Positions 33,095-41,026 of a stretch of 64,000 nt of DNA are shown in pieces. A program made the position numbers and the translations under genes. Under the pieces are notes generated by a model. It was given only the letters and a program-made list of their open reading frames with translations. It was not told where the DNA came from and searched no databases. The stretch is from contig CABYND010000002.1 of assembly GCA_902520195.1 (NCBI GenBank), positions 124,001 to 188,000 of the forward strand, given 5' to 3'. Position 1 is the stretch's first letter. Each line of letters opens with the position of its first letter. The DNA comes from Halieaceae bacterium (lineage in GTDB: Bacteria; Pseudomonadota; Gammaproteobacteria; Pseudomonadales; Halieaceae).

Positions 33095-33837
33095 GGGCCA
33101 AACTTTACTCGGGCACCCTCCGCCACGCCCGCTATTCCCCCAAGAAACACGCCTTCTCCTACAAGGTGTTCATGCCGTTTGTCGAGCTGGAGACGATCCC
33201 TGAACTCACTGCACGCCTGCCGCTGTGGTCGACCAAACGGTGGGCACCCGCACGTTTCCTGCGACGCGATTTTCTGGGCGCACCCGAGATACCGCTGGCT
33301 GACGCCGTTCGCCAGCGTATTAAGGAAGAAAAGGGGAAAGATCACGCCGGGCCAATTTATCTACTGGCCAACTGGCGATACTTCGGCTATCAGAACAACC
33401 CAATTGCCGTTTATTACTGCTACGACGCCGCGGGGGAGCAGTTGCAGTACGTGGTGGCAGAGGTCACCAATACCCCCTGGGGTGAGCGCCATAGCTACGT
33501 GCTCGAAGCACCTGATGCCGACCAGCCTCTGGCAACGGAGTTCCAGAAAGCGCTGCACGTGTCACCCTTCAACCCAATGAACATGACCTACCGTTGGTAC
33601 AGCAATGTACCGGGGGATGATCTCAACATTCAGATTGCGCTTTTCGAGGAGGGCCAGCGTATTTTCGATGCCGTGCTGTCTCTCGCCTCTGAGCCACTCA
33701 CTGCTTGCAGCGCACGCCGGGCTATCCTTGCCTACCCGTTTATGACGATCAAGGTCGTCGCCGGCATTTACTGGGAGGCCTTGCGCCTGTTTTTAAAAGG
33801 CGTCAGCCTGCATGCTCATCCGAAGCGAACACACTAA
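33091..33837 (+). CDS. DUF1365 protein
   Basis: A 248-residue protein of the DUF1365 family: AKLYSGTLRHARYSPKKHAFSYKVFM at the start, NPIAVYYCYDA, VVAEVTNTPWGERHSYVL, and HVSPFNPMNMTYRW. The GTG at 33091 overlaps the preceding stop and fits where the conserved sequence starts; the track ORF from 32959 is an artefact of reading into the upstream gene. Function is unknown. The constant linkage with COG2907 and Cfa-like enzymes suggests that it takes part in the same lipid modification. Confidence 0.9.
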   Translation: MRAKLYSGTLRHARYSPKKHAFSYKVFMPFVELETIPELTARLPLWSTKRWAPARFLRRDFLGAPEIPLADAVRQRIKEEKGKDHAGPIYLLANWRYFGYQNNPIAVYYCYDAAGEQLQYVVAEVTNTPWGERHSYVLEAPDADQPLATEFQKALHVSPFNPMNMTYRWYSNVPGDDLNIQIALFEEGQRIFDAVLSLASEPLTACSARRAILAYPFMTIKVVAGIYWEALRLFLKGVSLHAHPKRTH

Positions 33838-33845
33838 CGTAACCG
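33816..33845 (+). promoter_or_regulatory. possible second ECF promoter before the cfa-like gene
   Basis: TCATCC (33816-33821), 18 bases, TAACCG (33840-33845). It differs at one position in each box from the motif at 31759 and keeps the same spacing, 34 bases before the cfa-like start. It overlaps the end of the DUF1365 gene. It could be chance. Confidence 0.35.
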
Positions 33846-33878
33846 TCGACTCCACGCGGTAGAAGACAGAGGGTCCAC

Positions 33879-35135
33879 ATGAGCGAATACAGCGTCAAAA
33901 ACATCTCTAAGTTACCCATGCTGTTTCCGGAGAAACGCGGCGGGCTGGCGCGCTCGCTGATGCTCAAAGTGTTAGCCAAGCTTCAGGTGGGATCCCTCAC
34001 GCTCAAAGAGCAGGGCGAGACGCTGGTCTTTGGATCAAAGACGGACCCCGCTGCACCTCATGCCGAGGTGCATGTTCACGACACTGACCTCTATCGACGC
34101 ATTCTGACGGGCGGCGGCATCGCGGCTGGGGAAACCTATATTGAAGGATTGTGGAGCAGCCCCGATCTGACGGCGGTAACCCGTGCGTTCAGCGCCAACC
34201 TGACCATGCTGGGCGCCATGTCAGACCGGCAGAACCTGCTCGCAAAAACCGCGTTGAAGCTGAGCCATTGGGCGCGCCGCAATACCGCCTCGCGGTCCCG
34301 GGAGAACATCTCCGCCCACTACGATCTAGGCAATGATTTTTTCTCACTCTTCCTCGACCCCAGCATGATGTATTCGTCGGCGGTCTTCCCAACGCCGCAG
34401 AGTGATCTCGCTACCGCCTCACAACACAAGCTACACCTGATTTGCGAAGATCTTGAGCTCAAGCCCGAGGATCATTTGGTGGAGATTGGCACAGGCTGGG
34501 GCGGCATGGCGATTTATGCCGCCGAGCACTATGGCTGCCGGGTCACGACCACCACCATCTCCCGAGAGCAGTTTGACTACACGGTCGATGCCGTAGCACA
34601 GCGCGGCCTGCAAGACCGCATAACAGTGCTCTTCGATGATTACCGCGACCTCACCGGGAAATTCGACAAACTGGTCTCTATCGAGATGATCGAGGCAGTC
34701 GGGCATCAGTTTTACGACACCTACTTTCAGACGGTCAGCCGACTGCTGAAGCCCCACGGCAAGGCCGTCATTCAGGCCATTACCATGACCGAGCAACGCT
34801 ATGAGCAGGCGAGAGACACTGTGGACTTCATCAAGCGCTACATCTTCCCGGGCGGATGCCTGCCCTCACTGACGGTCATCAGCGATGCGCTGGCACGCAT
34901 GACCGATATGCAGATGGCCAATCTTCGCGATATCACCCGGGACTACGCTGACACACTGAACGCATGGCACGAGGGTTTCCTTGGGAAGCTTGACCGAGTG
35001 CGCGGCATGGGCTTTGACGATCGGTTTATCAATATGTGGCGCTACTACCTCAGCTATTGCGAGGGGGGCTTCCGCGAGCGCATCATTGGCACCTACCAAA
35101 TCACCATGACCAAGCCGGGGTACCGCCCCGCCTGA
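33879..35135 (+). CDS. cfa: cyclopropane-fatty-acid-synthase-like SAM methyltransferase
   Basis: A 418-residue enzyme of the CFA synthase family, which methylates double bonds of acyl chains in membrane phospholipids. The N-terminal lipid-binding domain (VHVHDTDLYRRILTGGGIAAGETYIEGLW) is followed by the methyltransferase core: ENISAHYDLGNDFF..FLDP.MMYSSAVF, SAM loop VEIGTGWGGMAIYA, SIEMIEAVGHQFY, and YIFPGGCLPS. In the Rhodobacter cluster, related enzymes serve the synthesis of methylated and furan fatty acids, so a 10-methyl or furan product is possible instead of a cyclopropane ring. Third gene of the putative sigma/ChrR-controlled operon. Confidence 0.9.
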   Translation: MSEYSVKNISKLPMLFPEKRGGLARSLMLKVLAKLQVGSLTLKEQGETLVFGSKTDPAAPHAEVHVHDTDLYRRILTGGGIAAGETYIEGLWSSPDLTAVTRAFSANLTMLGAMSDRQNLLAKTALKLSHWARRNTASRSRENISAHYDLGNDFFSLFLDPSMMYSSAVFPTPQSDLATASQHKLHLICEDLELKPEDHLVEIGTGWGGMAIYAAEHYGCRVTTTTISREQFDYTVDAVAQRGLQDRITVLFDDYRDLTGKFDKLVSIEMIEAVGHQFYDTYFQTVSRLLKPHGKAVIQAITMTEQRYEQARDTVDFIKRYIFPGGCLPSLTVISDALARMTDMQMANLRDITRDYADTLNAWHEGFLGKLDRVRGMGFDDRFINMWRYYLSYCEGGFRERIIGTYQITMTKPGYRPA

Positions 35136-35145
35136 TCTACCGCCT

Positions 35146-36564
35146 ATGCTGCTGTCCCTGACGCCGATCGCGCTGCTGGTTTTACTGCTCTCTGCCTCGG
35201 TGACGCTGTTTGGCTCGGATGCATCCTACGGACCCAACCAAGTTGCACTGATTATTGCCTCGGCGGCGACCATGCTGGTGGGCTGGCGCCGCGGCATGAG
35301 TTGGCAAGCGATTCAAGACGGCATGGTTGGGGCAATCACCGTCTCGATCATGCCAATGATGATTCTGCTCTCTGTGGGCGCGCTGATCGGCAGCTGGATT
35401 ATCAGTGGCACCGTGCCGGGCATGATCTATTACGGAGTGCAGTTGCTGGACCCCGGTTTCTTTTATGCGGCATCCGCCGTCGTCTGCGCACTGGCCTCAC
35501 TGAGCCTGGGCAGCTCCTGGACCGTGGCGGGCACGCTGGGCATCGGCCTCATGGGCATCGCCACCACCTACTCGCTGTCGCCGGCCATCACGGCCGGCGC
35601 AGTGATCTCCGGCGCCTATTTTGGCGACAAACTCTCGCCGCTCTCCGATACAACCAATCTGGCCGCGGCGGCGGTGGGGGTTGATCTGTTTGAGCACATC
35701 AAAAACATGCTCTGGACCACTCTGCCCGCGTTTATTGCGGCACTGGTGATCTTTTCCTTCATTGGCAGCGAGGGCGGAGCCACCCCCGAGAACATCGCAG
35801 AGATCCGCAATGCTCTAGCGAGCCAGTTCGCCATCTCTCCCTGGGTGCTCTCACCGCTGGGTCTGATGCTGGGGCTAATCTATTTTCGGGTACTCGCCTA
35901 CCCTGCCATTCTGATCTGCACCCTTTCGGGCACACTTTATGCCGCCACGTTTCAGCCTGATGTCGTTCGCGCGCTGGCGCTTGCTGCCCACCCCGAATCA
36001 CCGGCACCGCTGATTCAAGGGCTGTGGATGGCGCTATTCTCGGGCTATCAGTCACCCGAGGGTATGGGTGAACTGAGCAAGCTGCTCGACAAGGGCGGCT
36101 TGGCCAGCATGCTGAACACGATCTTTCTCATCCTGACTGCGATGACCTTTGGCGGAATGCTGGATAGCACGGGTATCCTTCGGCAGCTCTTGGATCAGGT
36201 ATTGCGCGGGGTCAAACGCACCGGGGACCTGATACTGGCCACCGTGGGGGGCGGGTTCATCACCAATGTGCTGGCTGCCGATCAGTTCCTCGCCATCACG
36301 CTGCCCGGCCGACTGTTCACGCCAGCCTATAATGATCGCGGGCTCAATCGACTGAGCCTCTCCCGCACACTCGAAGACTCAGCCACCCTCACCTCGGTGC
36401 TGATCCCCTGGAATACTTGTGGGGCATTCATGGCGGCAACGCTGGGCGTTGCCACCTTCGAGTACGCACCTTATGCACTGTTCAATCTGATTTGTCCGAT
36501 GCTGGCAGTGCTCTTCGGCTATCTAATGATTGCGCAGCCCCGCGCTGAGGGGGTCAGCGCGTGA
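35146..36564 (+). CDS. nhaC: NhaC-type Na+/H+ antiporter
   Basis: A 472-residue membrane protein with about ten to twelve spans. It shows the NhaC-like features LSLGSSWTVAGTLGIGLMG, AGAVISGAYFGDKLSPLSDTTNLAAA and TNVLAADQFLAITLPG. Members exchange cytoplasmic sodium (or organic cations or malate/lactate in MleN) for protons. It starts 10 bases after the cfa-like stop and overlaps the next start, so it belongs to the same transcript. Why an antiporter should sit in this operon is unclear. The ion specificity is inferred. Confidence 0.85.
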   Translation: MLLSLTPIALLVLLLSASVTLFGSDASYGPNQVALIIASAATMLVGWRRGMSWQAIQDGMVGAITVSIMPMMILLSVGALIGSWIISGTVPGMIYYGVQLLDPGFFYAASAVVCALASLSLGSSWTVAGTLGIGLMGIATTYSLSPAITAGAVISGAYFGDKLSPLSDTTNLAAAAVGVDLFEHIKNMLWTTLPAFIAALVIFSFIGSEGGATPENIAEIRNALASQFAISPWVLSPLGLMLGLIYFRVLAYPAILICTLSGTLYAATFQPDVVRALALAAHPESPAPLIQGLWMALFSGYQSPEGMGELSKLLDKGGLASMLNTIFLILTAMTFGGMLDSTGILRQLLDQVLRGVKRTGDLILATVGGGFITNVLAADQFLAITLPGRLFTPAYNDRGLNRLSLSRTLEDSATLTSVLIPWNTCGAFMAATLGVATFEYAPYALFNLICPMLAVLFGYLMIAQPRAEGVSA

Positions 36565-37019
36565 CGGCGGCGAAATGGGATTTTGCCGATCCTTTTTTGT
36601 GGCCAGTCACCGTTCAGGCCGAGCATATCGACGCGCTCGCCCACACCCGCAACACCCACTATGTGGAGTGGTGTATGGAAGCCGCCTGGGCGCATACAAC
36701 AGCGGTTGGGCTTGGTGCTGAGGACTACCAGCGCCTCGACCGCGCCATGGCACTGACGCACGCTGAGTACGACTACCTGAAGGCGACCCGAGAGGGGGAT
36801 CGGCTAGTAGTCGGCACCTGGATTACGGACTGGGCGGGCAAGATGAAGATGACCCGTCGGCTACAGGTGGTCTGCGAGCAGATCGGAGAAACGGTTTTTC
36901 GTGGCGCGCTGGAGTTTGTGTGTATCGAGATCTCCACGGGCGCCCCCAAAAGGCCACCTAGGGAATTTATTGAGATCTACGGCCCGTTGATCGCAGAGAA
37001 GTCACTACCCCACACGTAG
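36561..37019 (+). CDS. acyl-CoA thioesterase, 4-hydroxybenzoyl-CoA thioesterase family
   Basis: A 152-residue hot-dog fold protein. The family segment VQAEHIDALAHTRNTHYVEWC corresponds to the D..GH.NN..Y catalytic turn (here D.LAHTRNTHY); YLKATREGDRLVVGTWI follows. It would release free fatty acids from CoA or ACP thioesters. The GTG start at 36561 overlaps the nhaC stop (GTGA). It is the last gene of the five-gene operon, where acyl-chain turnover after membrane modification would be a sensible role, but this is inference. Confidence 0.85.
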   Translation: MTAAKWDFADPFLWPVTVQAEHIDALAHTRNTHYVEWCMEAAWAHTTAVGLGAEDYQRLDRAMALTHAEYDYLKATREGDRLVVGTWITDWAGKMKMTRRLQVVCEQIGETVFRGALEFVCIEISTGAPKRPPREFIEIYGPLIAEKSLPHT

Positions 37020-37060
37020 CTTTTGCTGGTTCTTGCTCATCAAGGGCTGTGTGACTAGGG

Positions 37061-38020
37061 TCAGGCGCTATCCCAACCAAAACTGATCGTCTCCTCGAGA
37101 TTGTCGACGCCCAACCTCACGGCGAGTAAACGATCCACCCCCAGCGCCACTCCTGCGCACTCCGGCAACCCGTGACGGTGCGCCGCCAGCAGGCGCTCAT
37201 CGATGGGCCGCGGCGATAGCCCACGCTGCTGCCGCCGCGTATTCTCGGCCTGCAGTTGGGCAGAGAGCGCATCGGCGTCGATTTGCTCCCAGTATCCGTT
37301 GGCCAGCTCTTTGCCGTGCACGTAGCATTCGAAGCGCGCGGCAACGTCGGCATCGCTTACAGTGATGGAGCGCGCCATAGCCGCCTGCGACGGTGGGAAG
37401 TCGGTGATGAACACCACCCCCCAATCACTGATCTCGGGCTCGATACAGTGGCTCATCAATAGATCGAGCACCGCATCGCGCTCGAGACCCTCCGGTAGGA
37501 GGCCGATCCGAGATTGGGCGAGATCCATGAGTGTCGTCAGACTAACCTGCTCATCTAGAGGATCCACGGCGAGGAGCTCGACAAAGAGCGCCCGGTAGGG
37601 CCAAAGCTGCCAACCATCCAAGTTCAAAACCGTGCCCAGCAAGTCGGCTACCTCACGCATCAAAGCGGCGTGATCCCAGCCGACTCGGTACCACTCGAGC
37701 AAGGTGAACTCGGGGTTGTGGTGACGGCCTGCCTCACCCTGGCGAAAGGCTTTGCAGATCTGAAAAATATCGTCTGAGCCGGCGGCCAGAAGGCGCTTCA
37801 TCGCGCTCTCAGGTGAGGTTTGAAGGTATCTGTCTGGTTGGTCGCCCTCCCCCGGCAATCTAAAAACGCCGATGCCGGAATCTGGCACGGTGCCCTGAGA
37901 GATAAGCGGAGTCTCGACTTCCATGACGCCGCGATCGCAAAAGAACTGGCGTAACGCTTGTAGTAAGTCCGCCCTCGCGGCGAGGCCCTCCGGCGACGCC
38001 GAGGGTAGCCATTGACTCAC
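37061..38020 (-). CDS. epmA: EF-P--(R)-beta-lysine ligase
   Basis: A class II aminoacyl-tRNA synthetase paralogue (GenX/PoxA) that attaches (R)-beta-lysine to EF-P. The 319 residues carry motif 2 (QICKAFRQGEAGRHHNPEFTLLEWYR) and motif 3 (GVALGVDRLLAVRLG), with no anticodon-binding domain. The start is GTG at 38020 (VSQWLPSAS). It follows efp on the same strand. The mutase EpmB, which supplies beta-lysine and is often adjacent, is not in the window. A copy of its start region is duplicated 30 bases upstream (separate entry). Confidence 0.95.
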   Translation of the reverse strand: MSQWLPSASPEGLAARADLLQALRQFFCDRGVMEVETPLISQGTVPDSGIGVFRLPGEGDQPDRYLQTSPESAMKRLLAAGSDDIFQICKAFRQGEAGRHHNPEFTLLEWYRVGWDHAALMREVADLLGTVLNLDGWQLWPYRALFVELLAVDPLDEQVSLTTLMDLAQSRIGLLPEGLERDAVLDLLMSHCIEPEISDWGVVFITDFPPSQAAMARSITVSDADVAARFECYVHGKELANGYWEQIDADALSAQLQAENTRRQQRGLSPRPIDERLLAAHRHGLPECAGVALGVDRLLAVRLGVDNLEETISFGWDSA

Positions 38021-38059
38021 CGGTCAGTCACTCAAAAACCATTCACTCACGGGTCAGTC
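38009..38059 (-). repeat. 21-base direct repeat duplicating the epmA start region
   Basis: On the minus strand GACTGACCCGTGAGTGAATGG (38059-38039) and GACTGACCGGTGAGTCAATGG (38029-38009) differ at two positions and are 30 bases apart. The second copy contains the true epmA start. The first contains an equivalent GTG that opens an 8-codon ORF (MSEWFLSD, stop) ending just before the real start. It is either a simple tandem duplication or a translated leader. Confidence 0.6.
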
Positions 38060-38068
38060 GCTCGCCGG

Positions 38069-38641
38069 TCAGCTTTTACTCGCGCGGCTCACGTATTCAC
38101 CGGTGCGGGTATCGACGCGGATGACTTCACCCTCAGTGATAAACAGCGGCACCCGCACCACTGCTCCGGTAATGAGAGTGGCGGGCTTGCTACCCCCCTG
38201 CGCGGTGTCGCCCTTCAGGCCCGGGTCGGTTTCGGTGATTTCCAACTCGATGAAGTTGGGCGGTGTGACTGCCAGCGGCGTGCCGTTATAGAGCGTAATA
38301 TCGTAGCGCTCCTGCTCTTTGAGCCACTTTTCGGATTCGCCCACTGCATCGCGATCAGCACCGTACTGCTCGTAGGTAGAGGGGTCCATAAAATGCCAGA
38401 ACTCGCCATCGGTGTAGGAATACTCGAGGTCCACGTCCATGACGTCGGCACCCTCGAGGGTGTCTCCCGACTTGAAGGTCCGTTCCCAGACCCGCCCGGA
38501 CTTCAGGTTGCGCAGTTTGACGCGGTTGAATGCCTGCCCCTTGCCCGGCTTGACAAACTCGTTCTCGAGAATGGAACAAGGGTCGCCGTCGAGCATGACC
38601 TTCAGTCCGGGCTTGAATTCGTTGGTTGAAAAGTTTGGCAT
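38069..38641 (-). CDS. efp: elongation factor P
   Basis: Relieves ribosome stalling at polyproline. From the ATG at 38641 the protein has 190 residues, and its Lys34 falls in KPGKGQAF, the beta-lysylation site, which confirms this start; the track start 33 bases earlier would shift it. Three OB/KOW-like domains follow. It lies between serB and epmA, so substrate and modifying enzyme are encoded together. Confidence 0.97.
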   Translation of the reverse strand: MPNFSTNEFKPGLKVMLDGDPCSILENEFVKPGKGQAFNRVKLRNLKSGRVWERTFKSGDTLEGADVMDVDLEYSYTDGEFWHFMDPSTYEQYGADRDAVGESEKWLKEQERYDITLYNGTPLAVTPPNFIELEITETDPGLKGDTAQGGSKPATLITGAVVRVPLFITEGEVIRVDTRTGEYVSRASKS

Positions 38642-38723
38642 CGTCGATGACCCGTTGAACAAAAACGCGATCATACCTTAGGGCGTGACCCCGAGGCATC
38701 ATCAGGCGTTGCGAGCGGGAGAC

Positions 38724-39644
38724 TCAGGTGTTGGCGAATTCGCCCTTGCTGCCCAGCAAGTAACACACCCCATCCAGACCACAGTGGGTAACTTCAATGG
38801 GGCTCGCGGCGCGCACCGCGGGCTTCGCATGAAACGCCACACCCAACCCTGCCATCGCCATCATGTCGAGATCGTTGGCACCATCACCCACCGCGATACA
38901 GGCATCCACGCCAATACCGAGCCGGGTGGCAAGGGCCTGCAAGGCTGCCGCCTTGTGCTCTCGATTCACGATAGGTGGCACCACCCTGCCGGTGACTTTT
39001 CCGGATGCAATCTCCAGCGTATTCGCCACCACTTCATCGAAGCCGTAGTCCACCTGCAGTCGCTCTGCGATCGGCATAAAGCCACCGGAGAAAATCGCCA
39101 GCTTCAGTCCCTGCGCCTTGAGGGTGGTGGTCATTTCCCGCAGGCCCTCTTTCACCGGCAGCCGGTCAGCCAATTCCTCGACTGCGCGGGCATCGAGGCC
39201 CTCTAACAGTGCAAGTCGGGTGCGATAACTCTCATCAAAATCGAGCTCGCCGCGCATCGCTTGCGCGGTGATTTCGGCAACGGCTTCGCCAACACCGGCC
39301 TGCGTTGCGAGCTCATCAATGACCTCACAGTCAATGAGCGTAGAGTCCATATCAAAGACCGCCAGCCGATAGGACTGACAGCGCGCCGCGCGCGGCTGCA
39401 GTGCGATGTCAACGCCATATTGATCAGATAGGTCTCGCAGCCTTGAGGAGAGCCCCTCGGTGTCGGCACTGCTGACCAGCAGATTGTGGACAGTGCGACG
39501 ATCGAATAGTGTCACCGGCACCGGCACGGCGCGTGTCTCAATGACGTCAGCACCAGCTGCCTGAGCGACTTCAGCGACCCGATCGACCTTCAGTGCCGCT
39601 CCCCGGGGCACCATCAGTACAATAATGTGTGTCGCATTCACCAC
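38724..39644 (-). CDS. serB: phosphoserine phosphatase
   Basis: Last step of serine synthesis. The 306 residues comprise an N-terminal ACT-like region (THIIVLMVPRGAALKVDR) and a HAD domain with FDMDSTLIDCEVIDELA (nucleophile DxDxT), the SGGF motif, and GDGANDLDMM. Two adjacent GTG codons (39644 and 39641) can serve as start, with GAGA upstream. It is divergent from the AhpA-like gene, the same arrangement as in Pseudomonas and E. coli (serB next to ytjB). Confidence 0.95.
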   Translation of the reverse strand: MVNATHIIVLMVPRGAALKVDRVAEVAQAAGADVIETRAVPVPVTLFDRRTVHNLLVSSADTEGLSSRLRDLSDQYGVDIALQPRAARCQSYRLAVFDMDSTLIDCEVIDELATQAGVGEAVAEITAQAMRGELDFDESYRTRLALLEGLDARAVEELADRLPVKEGLREMTTTLKAQGLKLAIFSGGFMPIAERLQVDYGFDEVVANTLEIASGKVTGRVVPPIVNREHKAAALQALATRLGIGVDACIAVGDGANDLDMMAMAGLGVAFHAKPAVRAASPIEVTHCGLDGVCYLLGSKGEFANT

Positions 39645-39739
39645 TGAGTTCTCGGTCAGGTCGCAGAAGAGGTGCCGCTCTCAACCGACAACGGCATGAC
39701 GTGAGTTTATACTGATCGCGGCGTCACCGGAGGTTCTCT

Positions 39740-41014
39740 TTGGAACAACTATTGCAACGTTTGCGCAATCAGCCACTGTCGCAGCAACTGGCGCTCGCGG
39801 CAGCAGGTTGTTGCCTGCTGGCCACCTTGACCCTAGTTGGGGTCGCCGCGCAATCAACGCAGTCCATTCAGAACGCGACGCTGGCAGAGCACGCCGACGC
39901 TGCCGTGCGACAGCTCGCCAGTCGAGCCAGCGCCGAGTTGGCCACAGGGGACCGGCTGCGATTGGTCGCCGAGCTCCAGTTCTACACCGACCAAACCCTG
40001 TTCGCTGCGGCGAGAGTGCTCGATGTGGACGGTCTGGAGGTCGCCACCCGAGGCACCATGCCGACGGATACCGAAGCACACCGCTATCCGGTGCTGATCG
40101 ATGGCAATACCGCTGGAAGCGTTGAGCTGTATCTGGATTTGGCTGAACAACGCGCAGCGCGGGAGAAGCTGATCTGGGGTTTGATCGCCCTGTCTGTGCT
40201 CCTGAGTACCGCGGTGTTCGCCCTGACAAGACCCATGGGTCAGCGACTGGCCAGCAACATCAGCGAGGCCGTTGCTCAGTTGGAAGCCATCACAGAAGAA
40301 GGCTCAACCTACGTCAATGAGGTACACAAGTTGTGGGATCGCATCAACGCGCTGCCGCTGGACTTGCTGAAGTCCCGTGACATCGAGGAGCCGGATGAGG
40401 AGCATTACACCGATACCGCGATTCTCTGTATCGCGCTCAAGCACTTACCTGCCTACCTCGACACACTCGATGAATCTCGTCTACACGGCTACGTCTCCAG
40501 CTTGCATCGCATGGCGTACGGGAGCGCCGGTTTTTACGGCGGGGATCTCAGTGTGGTCCGTCAGTTTGGTCTGGCGATCTATTTCTCGGGGTCTCATGCT
40601 GCGGGTTCACCGGTGTTACGCGCGGCGAGTTCCGCTTGGCTATTGTCCCGCTGCAGCGAGATTGCCGAGAAGCAAGAGCGGCTCTCGTTTACCCCCGGCA
40701 TGGCGATCGGTATCAGTGAACTCGGGCGCGGCGATGACGAAGATATTTACCCTGGCCTCTATACCCAGGCAACGCTGGATGATTTGTTGGCACTGGCCCA
40801 GCAGGATCTGGACGGTATTTTGCTGTCGTCTCGAGCGGCAGAAGATACCGGTCTCACCACGCGGATTGGCATTGATGTCATCGACGAGCAGTGGATGGCG
40901 CTCGGCGATATCAGTGGCAGCCACCTCGATCTGCTCGAGCGACAACTGCTCATTCTGCAACGCGCCATTGCGCCCAGCGACGATGACACGCCGCAGGGGT
41001 TTCTGCCTTTCTAG
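39740..41014 (+). CDS. AhpA/SMP-like membrane protein with degenerate cyclase-like domain
   Basis: A 424-residue protein with two membrane helices (about 18-37 and 146-165) bracketing a periplasmic domain of about 105 residues, as in the SMP (YtjB/AhpA) family encoded next to serB. After a cytoplasmic helical linker the C-terminal half has the outline of a class III nucleotide cyclase (DTAILCIALKHLPAYLDTL, HRMAYGSAGFYGGDLSVVRQFGLAIYFSG) but lacks the paired metal-binding aspartates, so it is probably not active. The TTG start at 39740 has GGAGG six bases upstream, better than any later start. The role is unknown; a sensor or scaffold is possible. Confidence 0.7.
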   Translation: MEQLLQRLRNQPLSQQLALAAAGCCLLATLTLVGVAAQSTQSIQNATLAEHADAAVRQLASRASAELATGDRLRLVAELQFYTDQTLFAAARVLDVDGLEVATRGTMPTDTEAHRYPVLIDGNTAGSVELYLDLAEQRAAREKLIWGLIALSVLLSTAVFALTRPMGQRLASNISEAVAQLEAITEEGSTYVNEVHKLWDRINALPLDLLKSRDIEEPDEEHYTDTAILCIALKHLPAYLDTLDESRLHGYVSSLHRMAYGSAGFYGGDLSVVRQFGLAIYFSGSHAAGSPVLRAASSAWLLSRCSEIAEKQERLSFTPGMAIGISELGRGDDEDIYPGLYTQATLDDLLALAQQDLDGILLSSRAAEDTGLTTRIGIDVIDEQWMALGDISGSHLDLLERQLLILQRAIAPSDDDTPQGFLPF

Positions 41015-41026
41015 CAGTCAGTCAGG

